From Rhodocyclaceae bacterium (GTDB taxonomy: Bacteria; Pseudomonadota; Gammaproteobacteria; Burkholderiales; Rhodocyclaceae), in contig JAPKHL010000001.1 of the NCBI GenBank assembly GCA_026646875.1, positions 1 to 64,000 of the forward strand: a stretch of 64,000 nucleotides of DNA, given 5' to 3'. Below, piece by piece: positions 7,708 through 15,114 of this stretch. Both the position numbers and the translations under genes were made by a program. The notes below the pieces were generated by a model, which did not search any database, was not told the DNA's origin, and worked only from the letters and a program-made list of their open reading frames with translations. The first letter of the stretch is position 1, and each line of letters starts with the position of its first letter.

Positions 7708-7974
7708 ATGTTGTGTCTTGAAGACTGTCTCGATTTCAGCGACCTCGATACCGAGGAAATCGAAGCCATTGCCGCACACGAACACATTCCCCTGATCTGC
7801 GCCGCCGAACTCGGCTGCGAGCTCCTGAAGACGCCGGATGGCGTCAGGCAACTGCACAGCATGGTGCTCGACGACATGGCGCAGGCGCTCGAGCACGGCC
7901 AGATGGAAACCGCCGGCCGCTGGGCCCTGGTCTACCGGCACCTGCAGAACGCGCACCCGCTCCGGGCGGGGTGA
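7708..7974 (+). CDS. Hypothetical 88-aa protein
   Basis: ATG 7708 has a strong GGAGG site 7 bp upstream; the longer frame in the track (from 7492) runs back through the inverted repeat and is not credible. The product is a soluble, acidic, mostly helical protein (LEDCLDFSDLDTEEIEAIAAHE...LLKTPDGVRQLHSMVLDDM) with four Cys, two of them near the N terminus. It has its own promoter and a strong terminator, so it forms a single-gene unit. I do not recognise the family and assign no function. Neighbours (TonB receptor cassette, antiporter) do not share its transcript. Confidence 0.75.
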   Translation: MLCLEDCLDFSDLDTEEIEAIAAHEHIPLICAAELGCELLKTPDGVRQLHSMVLDDMAQALEHGQMETAGRWALVYRHLQNAHPLRAG

Positions 7975-8041
7975 CGCTGCGTACCCGTCATCGCTTCCCT
8001 CCTCTCCTCCGCGAGGAGCCACGCCGGCCCCCTGCCGGCAC

Positions 8042-8085
8042 GACCCCGGGAATCGGTTGGACGATCCCCGGGGTCTCTTTTTTTC
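8042..8085 (+). terminator. Rho-independent terminator after the 88-aa gene
   Basis: GACCCCGGGA and TCCCCGGGGTC form a GC stem of about 10 bp (one bulge) around a 13-nt loop, followed directly by TCTCTTTTTTT. It ends the 7708 transcript about 70 bp after the stop codon. Confidence 0.85.
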
Positions 8086-8140
8086 TGGCCTTTTCCAGCC
8101 TTTTCCGCTTGGCGGGATAGGGGATTCCGGAGATTCCGGC

Positions 8141-9412
8141 CTACAGCACCTGGAAGGCGAGGATCGCCACGCAGGTTGGCGGCAGCGCGGCAAGAAACAG
8201 GCCGAGCGGGCTGATCGCCTCGTCGCGGAAGCTGCCCTTGAGGATCGAGAAGCCGGCGGGGTTGGGGGCGTTGGCGATCACCGTGAGACCGCCACCGGTC
8301 ACCGCGCCGGCGACCAGGGCGTACTTGAACTCGGGCGTGACCCCCTGCACCAGCGAGCCGAGGTAGGTCAGCGCGGCGTTGTCGGTGACCGCGGTGAGGG
8401 CGGTGGCGACGAAGTAGAGGACGGTGCTGTCGATGTCCGAGAGGACGGGTTGCAGCCACCACTGCTGCAGGCCGCCGAGCGTCACCAGGCCGGCCAGGAA
8501 GAAGGCGACGAGCAGGCCCTCGCGCAGGATCAGGCGGTCCTGGTACTTCTTGTAGGCCTCGGTGTAGCCGAGGAAGAACAGGAAGAGCCCCATGAACACG
8601 GCCGCATGGTGGGCGAACACGACGACGCCGACGAGGAAGAGGATGTGCATCGCGGTGACCGTCTTCGAGGAGGGAATCGCCCCCTCGGCCGCCGCGCCGG
8701 CGACCGCCTGTCCCTTGCTGGCGATCTCGTGGCGGAACAGCCAGGCCACGACGCCGGCGTTGATCAGCACGGCCGTTGCCGCCTTCCAGCCGAAGTGGGC
8801 GAACATGAACGGCGTGTCCCACTGCCAGGTGGCGGCGACCATCAGCACCGGCGGCGCCGCGAAGTGCGTCAGGGTGCCGCCGATCGAGACGTTCACGAAG
8901 AGGACGCCGATCGTCGAGTACTGCAGGCGCGTGCTCAGGCCGCGGGAATAGAAGGCGTCGCGCAGGAGCAGCGCGGCAATCGTCATGGCCGCCGGCTCGG
9001 TGATGAAGGAGCCGAGCAGCGGAATCAGCGCAAGGCACAGGAAATACATGGCCACGCCGCGCTGGAAGGGCATCAGGCGGGCCAGCGACTGCACGCCGTC
9101 GAGCACCAGGGAGAGGATCGGCCGGCTGGCGGCGATGACCATGATGACGAAGACGAACATCGGTTCGGTGAAGTTGCGCCCCTGCAGGTAATCGACCGCG
9201 CTGTCGCGACCCGAGATGAAGAACAGCGCGACGATCAGCACGAAGGCCCAGAAGCCGAACACCACCTCGACCTCGCCGAGCAGGTGCCAGAGCCCCGCGT
9301 GTCTGGGCTGAAGGTGGGCAAGGCGGGAAAAGAACTTGGTGGAGAAGGTGTGGACGATGGCGATGCCGAAAAGGATCGCGGCGATGAGCTCCGGTACGGT
9401 GAAATTGGGCAT
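8141..9412 (-). CDS. Putative Na+/H+ antiporter (multi-pass membrane protein)
   Basis: A 423-aa integral membrane protein with about 11-12 hydrophobic segments. It begins MPNFTVPELIAAILFGIAIVHTFSTKFF and carries a well-conserved core: LALIPLLGSFITEPAAMTIAALLL, NVSIGGTLTHFAAPPVLM and ATALTAVTDNAALTYLGS, the last resembling the acidic membrane motifs of ion antiporters. This matches the family annotated as putative Na+/H+ antiporter (Na_H_antiport_3 type); the actual ion is unproven. It is monocistronic on the minus strand. The 213-bp gap upstream contains one short AT-rich stretch but no promoter I would defend. Confidence 0.75.
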   Translation of the reverse strand: MPNFTVPELIAAILFGIAIVHTFSTKFFSRLAHLQPRHAGLWHLLGEVEVVFGFWAFVLIVALFFISGRDSAVDYLQGRNFTEPMFVFVIMVIAASRPILSLVLDGVQSLARLMPFQRGVAMYFLCLALIPLLGSFITEPAAMTIAALLLRDAFYSRGLSTRLQYSTIGVLFVNVSIGGTLTHFAAPPVLMVAATWQWDTPFMFAHFGWKAATAVLINAGVVAWLFRHEIASKGQAVAGAAAEGAIPSSKTVTAMHILFLVGVVVFAHHAAVFMGLFLFFLGYTEAYKKYQDRLILREGLLVAFFLAGLVTLGGLQQWWLQPVLSDIDSTVLYFVATALTAVTDNAALTYLGSLVQGVTPEFKYALVAGAVTGGGLTVIANAPNPAGFSILKGSFRDEAISPLGLFLAALPPTCVAILAFQVL

Positions 9413-9625
9413 GGTGTGGTCGATTTATCCGGTAGGACGAAGGACTCGGGCGGTCGGCGGACCGGTTCCCGGACGCTGCCCGCGGTCCCGGAGCGGGACC
9501 TTTTCCCCGCGCTGGCGCCATGGCGGTCCGGGGAGCGGAACACCGCCGCCCGGCTTGTTGTGCCCTGAATAATAATCGAAACCTTCGCGCCGTAGTGCTT
9601 TTCCCCGGCGCGCGCGGGATGTCGC

Positions 9626-10588
9626 TCATTGCAGGCAGTAGGCGACGGGCGCCGGCATTTCCGGCATGGCGTCGTCACCGATGGCCTCGCGCACGGCGAT
9701 CTCGATGCCGTAGCTGAGCGCGGTCAGCGGCAGGTCGTTGGCCGTGAGGCCGAAGGGCTCCTCGATCTCGTCGCCGATCGCGTCGAGCCCGAAGAAGGTG
9801 TAGGCGACGATGCCGACGACGACCGGCGTCAGCGCACCGATCGAGTCGACGAGCCCGAACGGCAGCAGGTAGCAATAGACGTAGACGGTCCGGTGCAGCA
9901 GGACGGCATAGGAGAACGGGAGCGGCGTGTGCCGGATGCGTTCGCAGCCGCCCAGCACATCGGCCAGCTGGCCGATCGTCCGGTCCACTTCCTGCGCCAG
10001 CACCGGGGCGATCCAGCCGCGCTGCAGGCAGGTTCGCAGATCGGCGCCGATTCCGTCGAGAATCGCCGCCGCGGCATTCTGCCGCGACGCCAGCGCGGCC
10101 ACGGCTTCCGCCGGCAGCAGGCGCGCGAGTTCCTCGCCGGCGCCTGCGCGGCTGCCCTCGCCGCCAGCCTCGTCGCGCAACTGGTGGCGCAAGGCGTGCG
10201 CGAAGGCGGCGGCCGACAATGCCATCCGCCGCTGGATTTCCCGCACGCTCGCGGCCGCCGCTGCGTCGTCGGTAACGATGAAGGCGCTGGCCTGTCGCGC
10301 CAGGTTGCGGCTGCAGTTGATCAGGGTTCCCCAGAGCTTGCGCGCCTCCCAGAAGCGCTCGTAGCTGGCGGAGTTCCTGAAGCCGAGGAAGATCGCCAGG
10401 GCCAGGCCCATCAGGCTGAAGGGGATGGTCGTCAGGGTCACCTTGACGTGATAGAACGAGCCATGCGTCAGGGTGACGGCCATCGCGGTGGCGATGGTGA
10501 TGCAGAGCTTGAGCCAGATGTTGGGGAGAATCGAGCCGCGCAGCAGGAAGAAATACTCGATGCCGCGCGGCCTGGGTCGAACGATCAT
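9626..10588 (-). CDS. Bestrophin-family anion channel-like protein
   Basis: A 320-aa protein with the bestrophin/UPF0187 layout. The N-terminal RPRGIEYFFLLRGSILPNIW is followed by transmembrane segments (KLCITIATAMAVTLTHG, IPFSLMGLALAIFLGFRNSASYERFWEARKLWG), a cytoplasmic helical domain (about 95-215), then further membrane helices (LLPFGLVDSIGALTPVVVGIVAYTFFGLDAIGDEIEEPFG). NSASYERFWEAR and the DEIEEPFG segment are family hallmarks. Bacterial homologues form pentameric ion channels; ion selectivity cannot be read here. It stands alone, with a 194-bp upstream gap containing a small palindrome at 10699-10711. Confidence 0.85.
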   Translation of the reverse strand: MIVRPRPRGIEYFFLLRGSILPNIWLKLCITIATAMAVTLTHGSFYHVKVTLTTIPFSLMGLALAIFLGFRNSASYERFWEARKLWGTLINCSRNLARQASAFIVTDDAAAAASVREIQRRMALSAAAFAHALRHQLRDEAGGEGSRAGAGEELARLLPAEAVAALASRQNAAAAILDGIGADLRTCLQRGWIAPVLAQEVDRTIGQLADVLGGCERIRHTPLPFSYAVLLHRTVYVYCYLLPFGLVDSIGALTPVVVGIVAYTFFGLDAIGDEIEEPFGLTANDLPLTALSYGIEIAVREAIGDDAMPEMPAPVAYCLQ

Positions 10589-10698
10589 GGGGTGCGGAGG
10601 AAGCGGAAGGTGAACGGAAAGATGCGCGAAGCGGACAATACGGACGACGCGAACGCAACGATTAGCGTGGGCGGCGGGCGACGGCGAGGCAGAAAAAT

Positions 10699-10711
10699 AT
10701 CACAACGTGAT
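10699..10711. promoter_or_regulatory. Short palindrome upstream of the bestrophin gene
   Basis: ATCAC-AAC-GTGAT sits in an AT-rich patch about 110 bp upstream of the bestrophin start and 72 bp past the end of the hemerythrin gene. It could be a small operator; no specific regulator is implied. Confidence 0.3.
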
Positions 10712-10782
10712 GTTAATGGCAAAACCCCGGCCCGGAGGGCGCGCTTCCCCGCCCCCGGGAAAGCGGAGCGCCACGGCTGCGC

Positions 10783-11175
10783 TCACGACAGGCCGGTCTG
10801 CAGCGCCTCGAACAGCTCGCGTTCCTCGAAGCGGACATGCGCCGCCAGGAGGTCGGCGAAGCGCGCCAGGATCGCGGCATCGGCCTGCGCGAGTTGCGCC
10901 ACCAGGGTGCGCAGCTCGGCGTGCTCCCGCTGCGTCCGCTCGACCAGCGCCGTCCGGGCGGCATCGCCATCCGCCAGCAGGCGGGGCAGAAGCTCGCTTT
11001 CCTCGATCCGGAAATGCGCGTCGATTTCGTCCGCGTAGCAGCGCCGGCAGACCTCCGCCTGTCCCCGTATCCGCGCCGCGTCGCCCGAGGCGGCGGCGCG
11101 CCGGGCGTCGAGCGCCAGTCGCAGCGCCGTGTGGTGCTCGCGCGAGAGATCCTGGAGAAAGGCGTGGCGTTGCAT
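10783..11175 (-). CDS. Hemerythrin (HHE) domain protein
   Basis: A 130-aa four-helix protein starting at ATG 11175 with an AAGGAG site. It carries the spaced His/Glu residues of HHE/hemerythrin domains: LSREHHTAL (about 11-18), DEIDAHFRIEESELLP (about 50-65), REHAELRTL and AHVRFEERELFEAL. Such domains bind a di-iron centre and serve in O2/NO sensing or iron-sulfur repair. It lies last in the minus-strand set with the ferredoxin reductase and NnrS-like genes, which supports a role in NO or redox stress. It lacks the N-terminal domain of YtfE/Ric proteins. Confidence 0.85.
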   Translation of the reverse strand: MQRHAFLQDLSREHHTALRLALDARRAAASGDAARIRGQAEVCRRCYADEIDAHFRIEESELLPRLLADGDAARTALVERTQREHAELRTLVAQLAQADAAILARFADLLAAHVRFEERELFEALQTGLS

Positions 11176-11217
11176 CGGACGACTCCTTGAAAGGCGGACA
11201 GTGCCCGCCGGAAAGGT

Positions 11218-12066
11218 TTACCAGTACTTCTCGAAGGCCATCTGGCCGGGCTGGCCGCGACGGGCCGGCGCGAGGCCGCGCGCGCCCAGCTGCTGGCGCA
11301 GTTCGCGGGTCATCTCCGGATTGCCGCAGACCAGCACGCGCGCCGTGGCGGCGTCGAGCGGCGCGCCGGCCGCCCGTTCCAGCATGCCCTCGGCAAGCAG
11401 CTGCGGCAGCCGGCGGTCGAGCGGGGTGGCGCCGGGTTCGCGGGTCGCCACCGGCAGATAGACCAGCTCGGCGAGCGCAGGCTCGCGGCCATCGGCGCCG
11501 GCATCCTGGGTGCACGCCCGCATTTGCGGGGGCAGCGCGGCAATCTCCTCGCGATAGACGAGTTCGGCGGCCTGCCGGACGGAATGGACGACGATCAGCC
11601 GGCGGAAGCGCAGCCACGTCGCCGGATCGCGCAGGATCGAGACGAAGGGGCCGATGCCGGTGCCACTGGCCAGCAGCCAGAGATCGCGTCCCGGGGCCAG
11701 CGGGTCGAGGGTGAGGAAGCCGTAGGCGGCCTTGTCGATGCGGATCGCGTCGCCCTCGCGCAGGCCGGCCAGGTGTTCCGAAAAGGCACCGCCCGGCACG
11801 CGGATGGCGACGAACTCGAGGTGCTCGTCGGTGGCTGCCGAGACCATCGAATAGGGCCGCCACACGCGCGCCTCGCCGTCGCCGAGCGCGAGCCGGGCGT
11901 AGTGCCCGGGGGTGAAACGGAAGCTCCGGTACCGGGTGGTGCGGAAGGAGAGCAGACGCGGCGTCCAGTGGCGGATCGCCAGCACGCGTTCGTCGGTCCA
12001 GCTTTCCGGTCCGGTGCGGGGCGGTGGCAGCGGCGCCAGCGCGCGCAGATCAGCGAGGTTTCCCAT
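11218..12066 (-). CDS. fpr: Ferredoxin--NADP+ reductase, Fpr type
   Basis: A 282-aa flavoprotein. The FAD domain includes FTPGHYARLAL and the RPYSMVSA flavin motif (about residues 70-77). The NAD(P) domain includes LLASGTGIGPFVSILRD (about 130-146) and LIVVHSVRQAAELVYREEI. The C terminus is FEKYW, the aromatic ending characteristic of bacterial Fpr enzymes. It transfers electrons between NADPH and ferredoxin or flavodoxin. ATG 12066 lies inside the end of the NnrS-like gene (17-bp overlap), so the two are cotranscribed. In this cluster it probably supplies reductant for dealing with NO damage. Confidence 0.85.
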   Translation of the reverse strand: MGNLADLRALAPLPPPRTGPESWTDERVLAIRHWTPRLLSFRTTRYRSFRFTPGHYARLALGDGEARVWRPYSMVSAATDEHLEFVAIRVPGGAFSEHLAGLREGDAIRIDKAAYGFLTLDPLAPGRDLWLLASGTGIGPFVSILRDPATWLRFRRLIVVHSVRQAAELVYREEIAALPPQMRACTQDAGADGREPALAELVYLPVATREPGATPLDRRLPQLLAEGMLERAAGAPLDAATARVLVCGNPEMTRELRQQLGARGLAPARRGQPGQMAFEKYW

Positions 12067-13156
12067 GAGCGGCCTCCGTGGCAGTCAGGCGCCCGCGCAG
12101 CACGCTGCCCAGCAGGGTGGCGATGAACAGCGCCAGGACCAGGGCGTTGCCCAGTCCGGCGGCCTGGCGCAGCCCGAGGCTGTCGGCCAGGCCGCCGGCA
12201 AGGCGCATTCCGAGGGTGGCATGCAGTGCGGCGAGCGGCAGGTAGAAGACGGGGTGGTAGGGGATCTTCACGCGCATGATCGCCGGGAAGATGATCGGTG
12301 CGTGACCGAACACCATGGCGAACACGAAGCCCAGTCCGAGCGCGTGCAGGGCGGCGTCGCGCCAGGCGTGGCCGGGCTCGAGGGCGCCGGCCAGGCCAAG
12401 CAGGCCGGCGACCGCCAGCCAGGCATAGCCGGACAGCAGGCACAGGGCGATGAAGCGGGTCAGTCCCTGCGTGCGGGCGTTGCGCCGGGCGATGTCGTAG
12501 CGCAGCAACCAGACGGCGAGCGCCAGCAGGCCGAGGGCATGCAGGCGCAGGCCGAGGGGTTCGGCGAACAGGGCCAGCGTGGCGCCCAGGGGCAACAGGA
12601 TGGCGATCAGGTAGAAGACACGGTGCGCGTGCGGCGGCGTCGGCAGGAAACGGGTCAGTTCGAGGCGTTCGCCGGCGATCGTCAGGACCAGGAAGGCCAG
12701 CCACCACGGCACGGCGGGCAGCGGCGAGGCGCCGGCGAGCCAGACCAGGTTGCCGAGCAGCCAGCACAGGGCGCCGCCGGCGAGCACCAGGGTGAACGGG
12801 GCGACCAGCCGGCGCAGCACCTGCACGCTGGCGGCGACGAGGACGGCGGAACCGGCCAGCGCGCTGCACTGGGCCAGCAGCGGCGGTGCGCCGGCCAGCA
12901 GCAGGAGGCCGCCAAGGCCGGCGGCGGCGGGCCCGAGATAGGCCCAGCCGCGCGCGAGCGCGACGGCGCGCTCGAGGCTGATGACGGTGCCGAAGAAGGC
13001 CGAGATCATCAGGGCGCCGTGGCTGCCGGCCTGCGCTGCGGCCGCGTCCGGTACCTCCCAGGCAAGACGGGCGAGGCCGGCCAGCACGCCGCCGAGCAGC
13101 GAGAGCATGCCGCCGAGCAGCAGCGGGAAACGGGCGGCGGGACGCAGGTCGCTCAC
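12050..13156 (-). CDS. NnrS-like multi-pass membrane protein
   Basis: A 368-aa, very hydrophobic protein with about 11-12 membrane segments, starting at GTG 13156 behind a GGAAAGG site. Several His residues sit in or near helices: QAGSHGALMISAFFGTVISLERA, LHALGLGFVFAMVFGHAPIIFPAI and KIPYHPVFYLPLAALHATLG. This resembles haem/copper-binding NnrS proteins involved in NO resistance, but the classical NnrS opening (PFFL... WHAHEM) is absent, so the family assignment is tentative. It lies between DUF2249 and fpr in the cluster divergent from the NsrR-like gene, which is the main support for an NO-related role. Confidence 0.6.
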   Translation of the reverse strand: MSDLRPAARFPLLLGGMLSLLGGVLAGLARLAWEVPDAAAAQAGSHGALMISAFFGTVISLERAVALARGWAYLGPAAAGLGGLLLLAGAPPLLAQCSALAGSAVLVAASVQVLRRLVAPFTLVLAGGALCWLLGNLVWLAGASPLPAVPWWLAFLVLTIAGERLELTRFLPTPPHAHRVFYLIAILLPLGATLALFAEPLGLRLHALGLLALAVWLLRYDIARRNARTQGLTRFIALCLLSGYAWLAVAGLLGLAGALEPGHAWRDAALHALGLGFVFAMVFGHAPIIFPAIMRVKIPYHPVFYLPLAALHATLGMRLAGGLADSLGLRQAAGLGNALVLALFIATLLGSVLRGRLTATEAAHGKPR

Positions 13157-13174
13157 GATGCCGGCCTTTCCGGT

Positions 13175-13459
13175 TCAGTGGCCGCAGGCCCGGGCGACGC
13201 CGGTCGCGGTATCGGCGGCGGGCTTGCCGATGCGCACCTGCCAGACCTCGGGACCGTTCTCCAGATAGTCCCAGGTGAACTCGCCGGGCGATTCGGCCTG
13301 GAACTGATAGAACAGCGGTTTCGGGTCGTGGTCGTTGACCAGCAGCAGCGCCTCGCCGGCGGCCAGCGTGTCGAAGGTGCCGAAGATCAGCGGGTGGCGT
13401 TGGCGCGGCGGGATTTCGCGCACGTCGATGGTGGTCCGGCAGGGGGTCGGGGTGTTCAT
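13175..13459 (-). CDS. DUF2249 domain protein
   Basis: A 94-aa protein with an AAAGGAG site before ATG 13459. It shows the DUF2249 pattern: TIDVREIPPRQRHPLIFGTFDTL, GEALLLVNDHDPKPLFYQF, and FTWDYLENGPEVWQVRIGK. The fold resembles TusA/SirA-like sulfur-carrier domains. In denitrifiers DUF2249 proteins often sit beside NnrS, hemerythrin and DUF59 genes (family knowledge from memory). It follows the DUF59 gene by 66 bp on the same strand. The molecular role is unknown. Confidence 0.8.
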   Translation of the reverse strand: MNTPTPCRTTIDVREIPPRQRHPLIFGTFDTLAAGEALLLVNDHDPKPLFYQFQAESPGEFTWDYLENGPEVWQVRIGKPAADTATGVARACGH

Positions 13460-13525
13460 GGCGGTGCTCCTTTCAGCGGGGGGGAAGGGTGGGATGCGTG
13501 GCAGCGGCTCGCCGTCCGGCGGCGC

Positions 13526-13870
13526 TCACTGCGGATCGATGTCCGCCTGCCAGCCGAAATGCAGGCGGGTGCGCTCGGCCATCATCGACGGGTCCCAGGG
13601 GGGCTCCCAGACCAGGCGGACGTCGCACTCGACGTTTTCCGGCAGGCCGGCGCGCAGGGCGGCATGAACGTCGTCGAGGATCATTTCCCCCATCGGGCAG
13701 GCCGGCGAGGTCATCGTCATCTCGATCGCGACGCGCCCGACGTCCGCCTCGACGCGGTAGACCAGTCCGAGGTCGACGATGTTGACGCCGACTTCGGGAT
13801 CGACCACCTGCCGCAGGATGTCGCGCACGCGCTCCTCGTCGGGAGCGGGCAGTTGACCGGGTGTGTTCAT
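13526..13870 (-). CDS. DUF59/MIP18-family metal-sulfur cluster assembly protein
   Basis: A 114-aa protein starting at ATG 13870 with a GGAGG site. It has the MIP18/SufT/PaaD-type core: VRDILRQVVDPEVGVNIVDLGLVYRV, then VAIEMTMTSPACPMGEMILDDV with the conserved Cys, then VRLVWEPPWDPSMMAERTR. Such proteins help insert or repair Fe-S clusters. As first gene of the set divergent from an NsrR-like regulator, it fits repair of NO-damaged Fe-S proteins (inference). The promoter must lie in the 108-bp gap shared with nsrR. Confidence 0.85.
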   Translation of the reverse strand: MNTPGQLPAPDEERVRDILRQVVDPEVGVNIVDLGLVYRVEADVGRVAIEMTMTSPACPMGEMILDDVHAALRAGLPENVECDVRLVWEPPWDPSMMAERTRLHFGWQADIDPQ

Positions 13871-13893
13871 CGCGCCTCCAAAGCTGTAGAATC

Positions 13894-13906
13894 AATACAT
13901 GTTAAT
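13894..13906. promoter_or_regulatory. Possible NsrR half-site between nsrR and the DUF59 operon
   Basis: The minus strand reads ATTAACATGTATT here, matching one arm (AANATGYATT) of the enterobacterial NsrR operator; the second arm is degenerate. It lies in the only divergent promoter region of the module, near 25-35 bp from the DUF59 start and about 75 bp from nsrR. Confidence 0.35.
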
Positions 13907-13978
13907 CGTAACACCCACCCACCTCAAAAGCAATATCAAATTTACCGCTTTAACCTTGACCACGAAATCCGCCGCCCC

Positions 13979-14437
13979 ATGAAACTCACCACCTTCTCCG
14001 ACTACACCCTGCGCGTATTGATGTACCTGGCAATGGACCGCGACCGGCTGGCCACCATTCCCGAGATCGCCTCGGCCTACGGCATTTCGGAGAATCATCT
14101 GATGAAGGTGGTGCACCAGCTGGCGCGCAGCGGCGTCGTCGAATCGGTGCGCGGCAAGGGGGGCGGCATCCGTCTGGCGCTGGCGCCCGCCGAGATCCGC
14201 ATCGGCCGCATCGTGCGCGCCAGCGAGGGCTCGGGGCCGGTCGTCGAGTGCCACCCGGAAGCCGGCAGCGGCGCCACCGCGCACGCCAGCTGTCGCATCG
14301 CACCGGTGTGCCGCCTGGCCAGCGTGCTGGCGACGGCCTTCGACGCCTTCTACGCCAGCCTCGATGCGTACACGCTGGCCGATCTGATCGTCGAGCCGCG
14401 GGCCCTGGGCATCCTGCTCCACCCCCGTCCGGCCTGA
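13979..14437 (+). CDS. nsrR: NsrR-like Rrf2 transcription regulator
   Basis: A 152-aa Rrf2 protein. The frame is open far upstream, but ATG 13979 opens the canonical MKLTTFSDYTLRVLMYLA. The winged helix (ENHLMKVVHQLARSGVVESVRGKGGGIRLA) is followed by the cluster-binding loop with Cys 91, 105 and 111, then the YTLADLI ending shared with NsrR. NsrR binds a 4Fe-4S or 2Fe-2S cluster, loses DNA binding on NO, and derepresses NO-defence genes. Its divergent neighbours fit that regulon. Odd point: 13 residues separate the first two Cys, against 4-5 in known NsrR proteins. Confidence 0.82.
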   Translation: MKLTTFSDYTLRVLMYLAMDRDRLATIPEIASAYGISENHLMKVVHQLARSGVVESVRGKGGGIRLALAPAEIRIGRIVRASEGSGPVVECHPEAGSGATAHASCRIAPVCRLASVLATAFDAFYASLDAYTLADLIVEPRALGILLHPRPA

Positions 14438-14454
14438 GCCGGATACTCAGGCGC

Positions 14455-15114
14455 TCAGGCGTCGCGTCCGGCGAGGCCGTGCTCGACGGCATAGACGGCG
14501 GCCTGCACGCGGCTGCTCAGGCCGAGCTTGCGCAGGATGCCCTGCACGTGGATCTTCACCGTGCTCTCGGCCAGATCGAGGGCGCGGGCGATTTCCTTGT
14601 TGCTTTCGCCACGCGCGAGGAAGGCCATGATCTCGCGCTCGCGCGGACTCAGCCGCTCCTTCTCGGCCGGCGGCCGTGCCTCCGGCACCGGGCGACGGAC
14701 GCCCTGCACGAGCTTGCCGGTCATCTGCGGCGAGATCACCGATTCGCCGTCGGCGGCACGGCGGATCGCATCGACCAGCGCCTCGGTCTCGATGTTCTTG
14801 AGCAGGTAACCGCTGGCGCCGCCACGCAGGGCTTCGAGCAGGTCCTCGGCGTCCTCGGAAACGGTGAGCATCAGCACCTGCGTGCCGGGCACCTCCTCGA
14901 CGATCAGCCGCACCGCTTCGAGTCCGGAGGTGCCGCGCATGTGCAGGTCGAGCAGGACGACGTCGGGCTGCAGCGATTTGGCCCGCTTGACCCCCTCGAG
15001 CCCGTCGCCGGCCTCGCCGACGACCTCGAAACCGGGCTGACGGGCCAGCAGCGAGCGGATGCCGCTGCGAAACAGCGTGTGATCGTCCACCAACAGGACG
15101 CGGATGGTGTTCAT
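14455..15114 (-). CDS. narL: NarL-type nitrate response regulator
   Basis: A 219-aa response regulator from ATG 15114, overlapping the narX stop (ATGA); the track frame runs far upstream through narX and is not real there. The receiver domain (about 1-125) has VLLVDDHTLFRSG, the phospho-acceptor Asp in VVLLDLHMRG and the TVSEDAE/LLKNIE segments. The LuxR-type HTH follows (about 152-215: LSPREREIMAFLARGESNKEIARALDLAESTVKIHVQGI). It probably activates the nar operon in nitrate, as NarL does in E. coli. It converges with nsrR, with only 17 bp between stops. Confidence 0.9.
   Translation of the reverse strand: MNTIRVLLVDDHTLFRSGIRSLLARQPGFEVVGEAGDGLEGVKRAKSLQPDVVLLDLHMRGTSGLEAVRLIVEEVPGTQVLMLTVSEDAEDLLEALRGGASGYLLKNIETEALVDAIRRAADGESVISPQMTGKLVQGVRRPVPEARPPAEKERLSPREREIMAFLARGESNKEIARALDLAESTVKIHVQGILRKLGLSSRVQAAVYAVEHGLAGRDA

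Noticed and set aside
13950-13978. FNR-like TTGAC-N4-AAATC before nsrR
   Set aside because: Right half does not match; too weak to claim.
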